This document shows positions 50,562 through 57,946 of a stretch of DNA of 64,000 nucleotides, in pieces; positions within the stretch are counted from its first letter, which is position 1; every line of letters begins with the position of its first letter. The position numbers and the translations under genes are program-made. The stretch is from positions 233,890 through 297,889 of the forward strand of contig NZ_NOIN01000008.1 in the NCBI RefSeq assembly GCF_014596565.1, read 5' to 3'. Under the pieces are notes generated by a model. That model ran no database searches. It was not told the origin of the DNA and saw only the letters and a program-made list of their open reading frames with translations. This stretch comes from Pseudomonas sp. PSB18. Lineage in GTDB: Bacteria > Pseudomonadota > Gammaproteobacteria > Pseudomonadales > Pseudomonadaceae.

Positions 50562-52436
50562 ATGAGTCACCCTTCGCAGTTCACTTTGCTTCGCCGGCGG
50601 CGTTTCCTGCCGTTTTTCATCACGCAATCCCTAGGGGCCTTCAACGACAATGTGTTCAAGCAGTCGCTGATCCTCGCCATTCTCTACCGGCTGACCATCG
50701 AGGGCGATCGTTCGATCTGGGTCAACCTGTGCGCGCTGCTGTTCATCCTGCCGTTCTTTCTGTTCTCGGCGCTGGCGGGGCAGTTCGGGGAAAAATTCGC
50801 CAAGGATGCGTTGATTCGTCTGATCAAGCTGGGCGAAATCGTCATCATGACAGTCGGCGCGGTGGGCTTTCTGTTCGATCACTTGTCGCTGATGCTGGTG
50901 GCGCTGTTCGCCATGGGCACTCACTCGGCGTTGTTCGGTCCGGTCAAGTATTCGATCCTGCCGCAAGCGCTGCACGAGGATGAACTGGTCGGCGGCAATG
51001 GCCTGGTGGAGATGGGCACCTTCCTGGCGATCCTCGCCGGCACCATTGGCGCCGGGGTCATGATGTCTTCGGCCCACTACGCACCGGTGGTGTCGACCGC
51101 GATCATCGGCATCGCCGTGCTCGGTTACCTGGCCAGCCGCAGCATCCCCCGGGCGGCGGCCGCGTCGCCACAAATGCGCCTGGACTGGAACATCTTCAGC
51201 CAGTCCTGGGCCACCCTCAAGCTGGGCCTGGGGCAAACCCCGGCGGTGTCCCGCTCCATCGTTGGCAACTCCTGGTTCTGGTTCGTCGGGGCGATTTACC
51301 TGACGCAGATTCCGGCTTACGCCAAGGACTGGATGCACGGCGACGAAACCGTGGTGACCTTGATCCTCACGGTGTTTTCGGTGGGGATCGCCCTGGGTTC
51401 GCTGCTCTGCGAAAAACTGTCCGGGCGCAAGGTCGAGATCGGCCTGGTGCCATTCGGTTCGTTCGGCCTGACAGTGTTCGGGCTGTTGTTGTGGTGGCAT
51501 TCCGGTGGAATCCCTGACAGTGTCGGCGGCCATGGTTGGCTCGAACTGCTCGGCTTCGGTCATGCCTGGCTGGTGTTGATCGATATCCTGGGCCTCGGCG
51601 TGTTCGGCGGCTTCTACATCGTGCCGCTGTACGCGCTGATCCAGTCGCGCACAGTTGAAAACGAACGGGCGCGGGTGATTGCCGCCAACAACATTCTCAA
51701 CGCCTTGTTCATGGTGGTCTCGGCCATTGTCTCTATTGTGTTGCTGAGCCTGGTCAAGCTGTCGATCCCGCAACTGTTCCTGGTGGTGTCGCTGCTGAAC
51801 ATTGGCGTCAACGCCTACATCTTCAAGATCGTCCCCGAGTTCACCATGCGTTTCATGATCTGGCTGCTGAGCCATTCCATGTACCGGGTGGAGCACCGCA
51901 ACCTGGACGCGATTCCCGATGAAGGTGCAGCACTGCTAGTCTGCAATCATGTCTCCTTCGTCGATGCGTTGCTGATTGGCGGCGCGGTGCGTCGGCCGAT
52001 TCGCTTCGTGATGTACTACAAGATCTACAACCTGCCCGTTCTGAATTTCATCTTTCGCACCGCCGGGACCATTCCGATTGCCGGGCGCCAGGAGGATATT
52101 CATATCTACGAAAAGGCCTTCACGCGGATTGCTCAGTATCTGAAGGATGGCGAGCTGGTGTGCATCTTTCCTGAAGGAAAGTTGACCGCTGATGGTGAGA
52201 TCAATGAATTCAAGAGCGGCTTGATGCGCATCCTGCAGGAAACGCCGGTGCCGGTGATTCCCCTGGCCTTGCAGGGCTTATGGGGCAGTTTCTTCAGCCG
52301 CGATCCGGCCAAGGGCCTGTTTCGGCGGTTCTGGTCGCGGGTGACCCTGGTGGCGGGGCCAGCGGTGGCGGTGGAGATGGCTGAGCCGGCCAAGCTGCAA
52401 GCGTTGGTCGGCGAGTTGCGCGGGAGTGTCAGGTAA
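50562..52436 (+). CDS. MFS transporter-PlsC acyltransferase fusion (LplT-Aas-like, no ligase domain)
   Basis: The 624-residue protein has an N-terminal 12-TM MFS module (~1-415; GAFNDNVFKQSLILAILYR is the LplT signature) and a C-terminal PlsC acyltransferase (~430-624) with the HX4D motif in CNHVSFVDALLIGG and the FPEGKLTADGEI substrate block. Related proteins usually carry a third AMP-ligase (acyl-ACP synthetase) domain; here the protein ends after PlsC. It likely imports lysophospholipids across the inner membrane and re-acylates them. The ATG at 50562 follows GGAAG. Confidence 0.88.
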   Translation: MSHPSQFTLLRRRRFLPFFITQSLGAFNDNVFKQSLILAILYRLTIEGDRSIWVNLCALLFILPFFLFSALAGQFGEKFAKDALIRLIKLGEIVIMTVGAVGFLFDHLSLMLVALFAMGTHSALFGPVKYSILPQALHEDELVGGNGLVEMGTFLAILAGTIGAGVMMSSAHYAPVVSTAIIGIAVLGYLASRSIPRAAAASPQMRLDWNIFSQSWATLKLGLGQTPAVSRSIVGNSWFWFVGAIYLTQIPAYAKDWMHGDETVVTLILTVFSVGIALGSLLCEKLSGRKVEIGLVPFGSFGLTVFGLLLWWHSGGIPDSVGGHGWLELLGFGHAWLVLIDILGLGVFGGFYIVPLYALIQSRTVENERARVIAANNILNALFMVVSAIVSIVLLSLVKLSIPQLFLVVSLLNIGVNAYIFKIVPEFTMRFMIWLLSHSMYRVEHRNLDAIPDEGAALLVCNHVSFVDALLIGGAVRRPIRFVMYYKIYNLPVLNFIFRTAGTIPIAGRQEDIHIYEKAFTRIAQYLKDGELVCIFPEGKLTADGEINEFKSGLMRILQETPVPVIPLALQGLWGSFFSRDPAKGLFRRFWSRVTLVAGPAVAVEMAEPAKLQALVGELRGSVR

Positions 52437-52462
52437 ACACTCAGGCCTTATGAGGCCCCAAT

Positions 52463-52532
52463 CTGTGGGAGCAAGGCTTGCCCGCGATGGCGGTCTTGAG
52501 ATCGCTATCGCGGGCAAGCCTTGCTCCCACAG
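52463..52532. repeat. REP pair (REPIN)
   Basis: Inverted arms CTGTGGGAGCAAGGCTTGCC and GGGCAAGCCTTGCTCCCACA with a ~26-bp spacer, between the MFS-acyltransferase gene and the convergent guanidinium exporter gene. Confidence 0.9.
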
Positions 52533-52566
52533 ATCCTGCTTCCCCAGGCTCTATTTGCCAAAGGGT

Positions 52567-52881
52567 CTAGGCGCTGACTTTAAGCCCGATCAACCCCGCC
52601 ACGATCAACGCCACACTGACCAACCGAACCAGTGCCATCGACTCGCCAAACAGAATAATCCCGGCGATCACCGTGCCCACGGCGCCGACTCCGGTCCAGA
52701 TCGCATAGGCCGTGCCCAGTGGCAGTTCCTTCATCGCCAGGCCGAGCAGGCCGAGGCTGATCGCCATGGCCGCAATCGTCAATGCAGTAGGGAGAGGGCG
52801 GCTGAAGCCGTCGGTGTATTTCAGGCCGACAGCCCAGCCGACTTCGAACAGACCGGCAAAAAACAGAATGATCCAGGACAT
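52567..52881 (-). CDS. sugE: guanidinium exporter Gdx (SMR family, SugE)
   Basis: The 104-residue protein has four membrane helices. The transport Glu13 lies in LFFAGLFEVGWAVGLKY, and the AYAIWTGVGAVGT block follows, as in the SugE/Gdx branch. Members export guanidinium with proton antiport. Unlike the drug pumps, Gdx genes are normally under a guanidine riboswitch, and one is present just upstream (52901-52966). The start at 52881 follows GGAGGTG. This combination makes the assignment firm. Confidence 0.94.
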   Translation of the reverse strand: MSWIILFFAGLFEVGWAVGLKYTDGFSRPLPTALTIAAMAISLGLLGLAMKELPLGTAYAIWTGVGAVGTVIAGIILFGESMALVRLVSVALIVAGLIGLKVSA

Positions 52882-52900
52882 CGAGCACCTCCATCAATGG

Positions 52901-52966
52901 ATGGGGTCGTCCCCGGATTGACACTTGATCGACGGGCGGGATCAAGTGGCGGGGTCGTCCCCGCGC
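52901..52966 (-). promoter_or_regulatory. guanidine-II riboswitch (mini-ykkC) upstream of gdx
   Basis: On the minus strand two hairpins each have an ACGA loop: GCGGGG-ACGA-CCCCGC (52949-52964) and GGGG-ACGA-CCCC (52903-52914). This twin-ACGR-loop arrangement just before the ribosome site is the mini-ykkC class. The linker between them holds a perfect 9-bp inverted repeat, CACTTGATC / GATCAAGTG (52922-52948). Guanidine binding is expected to open the ribosome site for gdx. Confidence 0.92.
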
Positions 52967-53011
52967 TGAAGGGTAGAGTGCCCATTCCCGGGCACTCGAT
53001 CAAGCCTGTAT

Positions 53012-53980
53012 TCAGTCGATCGCTTGCCCGGCGGCGAGCGCTTCGCGGTCCTGCTTTTCGCTCATGCGGCGGAAGTAGGTTGAGAGCAGTGCCCCGGAAA
53101 TGTTGTGCCAGACGCTGAACAACGCGCTGGGCACCGCCGCCAATGGCGAGAAGTGCGCACTCGCCAGGGCCGCGCCCAGACCCGAGTTCTGCATGCCCAC
53201 TTCCAGCGCCAGGGATTTGCGCTGGGCTAGTGGCAGCTTGAACAGGTGGCCGGTGAAGTAGCCCAGCAGGAAGCCGAAGCTGTTATGCAACATCACCACC
53301 GCCATGATCAGCAGGCCCGACTCGGCGATTTTCGCCTGGCTGGCGGCGACGACAGCGGTGACGATGATGACGATGCTCACCACCGACACCAGCGGCAACA
53401 CCTCCACCGCGTGGCGAACCTTGTCCCCCAACAGTCGTTGCGCGACCACGCCCAGGACGATCGGCAACAGCACCACTTGCAGGATCGACCAGAACAGCTC
53501 CATGAACGACACCGGCAACCAGGCCGAGGCCAGCAGCCAGATCAGTGCGGGCGTCAGCAGCGGCGCGAGCAGGGTGGTGACGGCGGCGATGGCGACCGAC
53601 AGTGCCAGGTCGCCACGGGCCAACCAGGTCATGACGTTCGACGAGGTACCACTCGGGCAGCAACCCACCAGGATCACGCCGACGGCGATTTCCGGCGGCA
53701 GGTGGAACACCTGGCAGAGCAACCAGGCCACGCCGGGCATGATCACGAAATGCGCAACCACGCCCAGCGCCACACGCCACGGATGGCGAGCCACTTCGGC
53801 GAAGTCCTCGAGCTTGAGGGTCAGGCCCATGCCGAACATCACCAGTCCCAGCAGCGGCACGATGGCGCTTTTCAGGCCGATGAACCAGGTTGGCTGCAGG
53901 AACGCCACGATGGCGAAAATCAGTACCCAGTAAGCGAAGGTATTGCCGACGAAGCGGCTCAGTGCAGCCAGTGCGCGCAT
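53012..53980 (-). CDS. bile acid:sodium symporter (BASS) family transporter
   Basis: The 322-residue inner-membrane protein has about nine hydrophobic segments and the BASS hallmark region CCPSGTSSNVMTWLARGDLALSVAIAA (the crossover motif), with the LALEVGMQNSGLGAALA element. BASS proteins import organic anions with Na+; the substrate is unknown in pseudomonads (pantoate or keto acids are possible). Start at 53980 (MRALAALSRFV) has a fair AAGGA site. Convergent with nothing nearby; a 22-bp inverted repeat GAGTGCCC/GGGCACTC lies after it. Confidence 0.85.
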   Translation of the reverse strand: MRALAALSRFVGNTFAYWVLIFAIVAFLQPTWFIGLKSAIVPLLGLVMFGMGLTLKLEDFAEVARHPWRVALGVVAHFVIMPGVAWLLCQVFHLPPEIAVGVILVGCCPSGTSSNVMTWLARGDLALSVAIAAVTTLLAPLLTPALIWLLASAWLPVSFMELFWSILQVVLLPIVLGVVAQRLLGDKVRHAVEVLPLVSVVSIVIIVTAVVAASQAKIAESGLLIMAVVMLHNSFGFLLGYFTGHLFKLPLAQRKSLALEVGMQNSGLGAALASAHFSPLAAVPSALFSVWHNISGALLSTYFRRMSEKQDREALAAGQAID

Positions 53981-54021
53981 GACCAGATCCTTGTTATCAA
54001 TAATTGAAACCACACAAAACC

Positions 54022-54114
54022 AATGTGGGAGCGAGCCTGCTCGCGAAAGCGGTGCATCAGCAAACATCAGTGCTGAATGATCCGACGCTTTCGCGAGCAG
54101 GCTCGCTCCCACAG
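54022..54114. repeat. REP pair (REPIN)
   Basis: Inverted arms GTGGGAGCGAGCCTGCTCGC and GCGAGCAGGCTCGCTCCCAC enclose a spacer whose inner segments CGAAAGCG and CGCTTTCG also pair, so the whole 93 bp can fold as one long hairpin. It lies between rdgC and the BASS gene. Confidence 0.92.
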
Positions 54115-54130
54115 GGGTAACGCTATGTCG

Positions 54131-55051
54131 TCAGATCCCCTGAGGTGTCTCTTCCCCACCCAACGCTTCCACCAGCGCCGGCAGGAATTCGCCGAAGGTC
54201 AACATCATCAGGGTGAAGCTGGCGTCCAGTTGGCCGAGGGCTTCATCGCCGCCGTCCTGTTCCGCCTGGTCCTGCAGCAAATCTTCGAACTTCAGGCGCT
54301 TGACCACCATCTTGTCGTCGAGGACAAAAGACAGCTTGTCCTGCCAGGCCAGCGACAGTTGCGTCACCACCTTGCCGGTGTTGAGGTGCAGCTGGATTTC
54401 ATCGCTGGTCAGGTCCTGGCGCTTGCAGCGCACGATGCCACCGTCTTCATGGGTGTCGCGCAGTTCGCATTCGTCCAGCACGAAGAAGTCGTCCGCGGCT
54501 TTCTGGGTCTTGACCCAGTCGGTCATGATGGCGGTCGGTGCTGTCTTGACCGTCAGTGGACGCACCGGCAGCGAGCCGATGACTTCGCGCAGGGTGGACA
54601 GCAGGTCCTCGGCGCGTTTCGGGCTGGCGGAGTTGACCAGGATCAGCCCCTGTTTCGGCGCGATGGCGGCGAAGGTGGAAGAGCGACGAATGAACGCGCG
54701 CGGCAGGAACGCCTGGATGATTTCATCCTTGATCTGGTCCCGTTCCTTTTTGTAGACCTTGCGCATTTGTTCGGCTTCGATCTCTTCGACCTTTTCCTTC
54801 ACGGCATCGCGTACGACGCTACCAGGCAGGATGCGTTCTTCCTTGCGTGCAGCGATCAACAGGAAATCCTGGCTGACATGTACCAGAGGAGCGTCTTCGC
54901 CTTTGCCGAACGGCGCGACGAAACCGTAAGTGGTCAACTCCTGGCTTGCACATGGACGCGCCAGTTTGCTGGCCAGTGCAGTTTCCAACGCCTCGGCATC
55001 AAAAGGCAGATCTTGGGTCAGGCGATAGATAAGCAGGTTTTTGAACCACAT
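54131..55051 (-). CDS. rdgC: recombination-associated protein RdgC
   Basis: RdgC binds duplex DNA as a ring-shaped dimer and limits RecA-promoted recombination. The 306-residue protein begins MWFKNLLIYRLTQDLP and has the conserved YGFVAPFG, RKVYKKERDQIKDEII and LPRAFIRRSST segments. The Met at 55051 is the conserved start; the longer ORF start upstream is not. It is followed by a REP pair and preceded by the first tRNA promoter region. Confidence 0.94.
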   Translation of the reverse strand: MWFKNLLIYRLTQDLPFDAEALETALASKLARPCASQELTTYGFVAPFGKGEDAPLVHVSQDFLLIAARKEERILPGSVVRDAVKEKVEEIEAEQMRKVYKKERDQIKDEIIQAFLPRAFIRRSSTFAAIAPKQGLILVNSASPKRAEDLLSTLREVIGSLPVRPLTVKTAPTAIMTDWVKTQKAADDFFVLDECELRDTHEDGGIVRCKRQDLTSDEIQLHLNTGKVVTQLSLAWQDKLSFVLDDKMVVKRLKFEDLLQDQAEQDGGDEALGQLDASFTLMMLTFGEFLPALVEALGGEETPQGI

Positions 55052-55161
55052 GGGGTGAGTCTCTCCTTTATACAAAGGAGCGCATTATTCTCTTCGCGGC
55101 GCCATAGGCCAACCCTTCGCTAAGCCTTTGGAAGGCCTGAGGAAATTAATTTAAAAAGTGC

Positions 55162-55190
55162 TTGCCAGCTTGGAGGGCGCTCCGTAGAAT
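55162..55190 (+). promoter_or_regulatory. promoter of tRNA-Val/tRNA-Asp operon 1
   Basis: TTGCCA (55162-55167) and TAGAAT (55185-55190) are 17 bp apart, followed by the GC-rich GCGCGCC discriminator usual for stable-RNA promoters, 21 bp before tRNA-Val. Confidence 0.8.
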
Positions 55191-55211
55191 GCGCGCCACA
55201 CCGAAAGCGAA

Positions 55212-55287
55212 GGGTGATTAGCTCAGCCGGGAGAGCGTCTGCCTTACAAGCAGAATGTCGGCGGTTCGATCCCGTCATCACCCACCA
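55212..55287 (+). tRNA. tRNA-Val (UAC anticodon), copy 1
   Basis: A 76-nt cloverleaf: acceptor GGGTGAT paired with ATCACCC, D-loop with AGCTCAGCCGGGAGAGC, anticodon loop CTTACAA (anticodon TAC), T-arm with GGTTCGATCCC and encoded CCA end. Identical to the copy at 56451. Confidence 0.97.
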
Positions 55288-55306
55288 TTCGTTCCAAGTG
55301 TTACGC

Positions 55307-55383
55307 GCAGCGGTAGTTCAGTCGGTTAGAATACCGGCCTGTCACGCCGGGGGTCGCGGGTTCGAGTCCCGTCCGCTGCGCCA
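55307..55383 (+). tRNA. tRNA-Asp (GUC anticodon), copy 1
   Basis: A 77-nt cloverleaf: acceptor GCAGCGG with CCGCTGC, anticodon loop CTGTCAC (anticodon GTC), T-arm GGGTTCGAGTCCC and encoded CCA. It follows tRNA-Val by 19 bp and is identical to the copy at 56544. Confidence 0.97.
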
Positions 55384-55705
55384 TATTTGCTTATCCAGGC
55401 CCACTGAACACCTGGAAGCCACAAAACAAGCGGCCTTGAGCCGCTTTTTTTGTGCCTGTAATTCCATTCGGATCCATTCTCAGCAAGGGTTTCAAGTACA
55501 CCATTGGTGATACTTCTGCCGTGTTAATGGCGACCCACTTCTCTGTCTTTTCCTGACAACTCATGCCTGTCGCAATAACCCTGAGCCGGTCAGCTGCGTA
55601 GGCGTGCTCGACGTGCTCCCGCGATTGGGGCCCATCCCGATCGTTGGGTTTGGCAAATGGGGATCACTTGTGCCTAACTGCGTCGATAACAAGCGAGGAC
55701 GCTCC
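55384..55705. other. intergenic stretch after the first tRNA pair
   Basis: It contains the terminator at 55428-55451 and then ~250 bp with no gene I would support; an upstream in-frame extension of the 55706 ORF and a minus-strand ORF are both weak. Lower GC and unlike its neighbours, this begins the segment between the tRNA copies. Confidence 0.4.
55428..55451 (+). terminator. rho-independent terminator, tRNA pair 1
   Basis: The stem AAGCGGC / GCCGCTT with loop CTTGA is followed by TTTTTT, 44 bp after the tRNA-Asp 3' end, so it closes the first Val/Asp transcript. Confidence 0.88.
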
Positions 55706-56263
55706 ATGCGACGTAGAAGCGCACAGTACTGGCTTTGGGTTGACAGGCGTCTGCCTGGCAAAATCTATAATGACCTTCTCAACGATGGGCGACAGGTCGA
55801 GGTACAGGCCCGGTTGACACTGGAGCGTGGGATTCAGGTCTTCATAGGGGTATATGCAGCCGACGGTGCTGTGATTTGCGAAGAGCTTCACGACCGTCTC
55901 GCCGGTGAAAAATTAGCCTCCGCGCTGGCTTGGGGCGTACAACATGCGCGCTTCAGGATCATGCAGTCGGAGTGTTTCAAAGCTCCGCATCGCCCACAAT
56001 TTACCCTGAGCCCAGTGATCGTCGATGAGGTCAAGTTGATGCTACGGCGCGTGGAGATGGACGAACGAGAACGTTTGAGACTGCAATCGCAGGATGCTTG
56101 GGATGAGTATGTCGAAGCTAAAAAGGCGATGCATGATTTGATGCGTCAACTCCGAGTGGATCGCGAGGCATGGACCGAATGCCAGGAGCGATTGCGGCAG
56201 GCGATTGATCGCCGAGCCTCTATTGCGCGAGTTTATTTGCAAGCCACGCTCACAGCTGATTGA
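55706..56263 (+). CDS. unknown protein between duplicated tRNA pairs
   Basis: The 185-residue protein begins MRRRSAQYWLWVDRRLPGKIYNDLL and ends with a charged, probably coiled-coil half (RRVEMDERERLRLQSQDAWDEYVEAKKAMHDLMRQLRVDREAWTECQERLRQ). There is no signal, membrane segment or recognised domain. ATG at 55706 follows GAGGACGCTCC; a longer start at 55604 is less well placed. Its codons (more A/T-ending) differ from core genes, suggesting recent gain. It lies alone between the two tRNA copies; no integrase is present. Confidence 0.55.
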   Translation: MRRRSAQYWLWVDRRLPGKIYNDLLNDGRQVEVQARLTLERGIQVFIGVYAADGAVICEELHDRLAGEKLASALAWGVQHARFRIMQSECFKAPHRPQFTLSPVIVDEVKLMLRRVEMDERERLRLQSQDAWDEYVEAKKAMHDLMRQLRVDREAWTECQERLRQAIDRRASIARVYLQATLTAD

Positions 56264-56450
56264 GTCGAGCAGGGGGCTGGGCACGTCCCGATGAGAGGAG
56301 CTGACGCGGACGATTGCGCATCTGCGTAATGAAGGCCACTGAAGCGGGTTTTTGGCTGTTTTGTCGCATTTTCTTTTTTTTTAAAGTTTTGCAATTAAAT
56401 CAGCACGTTACAAAAAACTGTGAGAGAATGCGCCCCGCATCGAAAGTGCA

Positions 56451-56526
56451 GGGTGATTAGCTCAGCCGGGAGAGCGTCTGCCTTACAAGCAGAATGTCGG
56501 CGGTTCGATCCCGTCATCACCCACCA
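56451..56526 (+). tRNA. tRNA-Val (UAC anticodon), copy 2
   Basis: The 76-nt sequence is identical to copy 1 at 55212, with the same CTTACAA anticodon loop and CCA end. Upstream, GAGAATGCGCCCC resembles the copy 1 discriminator, but a well-spaced -35 is not clear. Confidence 0.97.
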
Positions 56527-56543
56527 AACTTTCAATGTTACGC

Positions 56544-56620
56544 GCAGCGGTAGTTCAGTCGGTTAGAATACCGGCCTGTCACGCCGGGGGTCGCGGGTTC
56601 GAGTCCCGTCCGCTGCGCCA
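56544..56620 (+). tRNA. tRNA-Asp (GUC anticodon), copy 2
   Basis: The 77-nt sequence is identical to copy 1 at 55307, with anticodon GTC and an encoded CCA end. It is followed by a strong terminator at 56660. Confidence 0.97.
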
Positions 56621-56659
56621 TATTCGATGACTTGGAACACTGAACGCCAGGTCACCCAT

Positions 56660-56688
56660 AAAAAGCCCGCTCATTGAGCGGGCTTTTT
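56660..56688 (+). terminator. rho-independent terminator, tRNA pair 2
   Basis: A perfect stem AAAAGCCCGCTCA / TGAGCGGGCTTTT with loop TT and flanking A and T tracts, 40 bp after tRNA-Asp copy 2. It could also serve the minus-strand catalase gene region. Confidence 0.9.
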
Positions 56689-56731
56689 GTTGTCTGTCGT
56701 TTGAGTGGGCACGCCTTGGCGGTCCCTGATT

Positions 56732-56760
56732 GCGTTCCCACGCGGAGCGTGAGAACGATC
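56732..56760. repeat. short palindrome GTTCCCACGC/GCGTGAGAAC
   Basis: GCGTTCCCACGCGGAGCGTG followed by AGAACGAT forms a 10-bp inverted repeat with one mismatch around GGA. This resembles a short palindromic repeat class seen in Pseudomonas intergenic regions, different from the REP types above. Confidence 0.7.
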
Positions 56761-56778
56761 ATTCCCAAGGCATTTTAT

Positions 56779-57915
56779 CTACTGCTCGGCGTTCCGGCTG
56801 TGACGGTAATCGCTGACCGCCTCGTACACCGCCTTACGCAAGCGGTTGATGCCGCCGATAGGGCGGTGCGCCTCGATGCCGAACCACGGATTGAACGACA
56901 GGTTGTCGCAGGCCAGATTCAGCTTGGGGGTGTCGAAGTCCTGGGGCGGTACCTTGATTCGCGCCACCGTCTCGAACGGCGCGTCACTTTCTTGCCATTC
57001 AATGCTGGTGTCCTCGATCGGCATGTATTTGCCTGGGTCCTGGCGTTGGATCTGCAGGACAAAACACGCCGGCACCCGGTCTGTGGATAACTGCTGATGC
57101 AATGCACTGCGCAGGAAGTTCGGCAGTGCCTGGTTTTGTGCCGGCAGGGTATAGCTTGGGCAACTGTCCGGGTCTGGCGCGACACGAAACTTGGCGTTGG
57201 CCTCGCCGAACTTGTAGGGCGATACCGAAAAATACGTAGTCTGGGTCGGACTGGCGGGAGGCGGTGACAGCGTCGCCAGGGCGATGAACAGATGGCGGAT
57301 CTGCCAACTGCGCGGGTCCAGTCCTGGAAAGAAAGCCATCACTTTTTTTCCATCGGCCTGGGCGGCCACATTCTGACGGTACTCGGCGACATCACTGACG
57401 AAGAAGTTCGGGTGATTGAACATCACGAAATCCTGTTCGCCCTGTGACTGTCGCTCCCCCAGCAACGACTTGCCCGGCACGTTCAACAGCTTGATGGCCA
57501 TCCCGCGTGCATCACGCAGGCTATCGAACTGAGGATATGCATTGCCGTTGGACAGGCGCATCGTCGCCTGCCAGACCTTGCCCGGCTCGGCAAACACGCC
57601 CTGGCGCAGGGGGGCTGGCAGGTCGGACGGCACTTGGACTTCGGCCATCACGCAGCCGTGTGCCTTGGCATGGGCGTCCCGCAGATAACGTGTACCTTCG
57701 CGATGCTGATCGACGATGCGGATGGCAGTCTGGATGATCTCCTGGGTCATGGCGGCTTCGCCGGGTGGTATCTGTTCCTTGTCCGACACCGGTCCGCTGT
57801 GTTGCCAGGCGAACCACGCCGTGGCGAACGCCCAACCGAGCAAGCCGATGCCCAGCAGCCACAGGAGTGTCTTGCCCAGAAAGGCGCCGAGGCGCAGCCA
57901 GAGCGTGATCAGCAT
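56779..57915 (-). CDS. membrane-anchored catalase-family protein
   Basis: A 378-residue protein with an N-terminal membrane anchor (LGKTLLWLLGIGLLGWAFATAWFAW) and a haem-catalase-like domain: the distal-His region RDAHAKAHGCVMAEV (~79-93), the DSLRDARGMAIKLLN segment and the HPNFFVSDVAEY stretch. It belongs to the small SrpA-type catalase group with peroxidase activity. It is likely exported to the periplasmic face. It is followed by the di-haem cytochrome gene on the same strand 31 bp upstream, and the two are probably one unit. Confidence 0.82.
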   Translation of the reverse strand: MLITLWLRLGAFLGKTLLWLLGIGLLGWAFATAWFAWQHSGPVSDKEQIPPGEAAMTQEIIQTAIRIVDQHREGTRYLRDAHAKAHGCVMAEVQVPSDLPAPLRQGVFAEPGKVWQATMRLSNGNAYPQFDSLRDARGMAIKLLNVPGKSLLGERQSQGEQDFVMFNHPNFFVSDVAEYRQNVAAQADGKKVMAFFPGLDPRSWQIRHLFIALATLSPPPASPTQTTYFSVSPYKFGEANAKFRVAPDPDSCPSYTLPAQNQALPNFLRSALHQQLSTDRVPACFVLQIQRQDPGKYMPIEDTSIEWQESDAPFETVARIKVPPQDFDTPKLNLACDNLSFNPWFGIEAHRPIGGINRLRKAVYEAVSDYRHSRNAEQ

Positions 57916-57946
57916 GGGTCAGTCCTTTTGCCTGAGAGATTCATCA

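Noticed and set aside
52976..52997. Inverted repeat GAGTGCCC/GGGCACTC as a terminator of the BASS gene
   Set aside because: The stem is good, but no T-tract follows on the minus strand, so it may only be a weak pause or regulator site.
55162..56690. Integrated genomic island bounded by tRNA-Asp att sites
   Set aside because: No integrase and both copies are whole tRNA pairs with promoter-like upstream sequence, so a simple island with short att repeats is not supported; kept only as a duplication finding.
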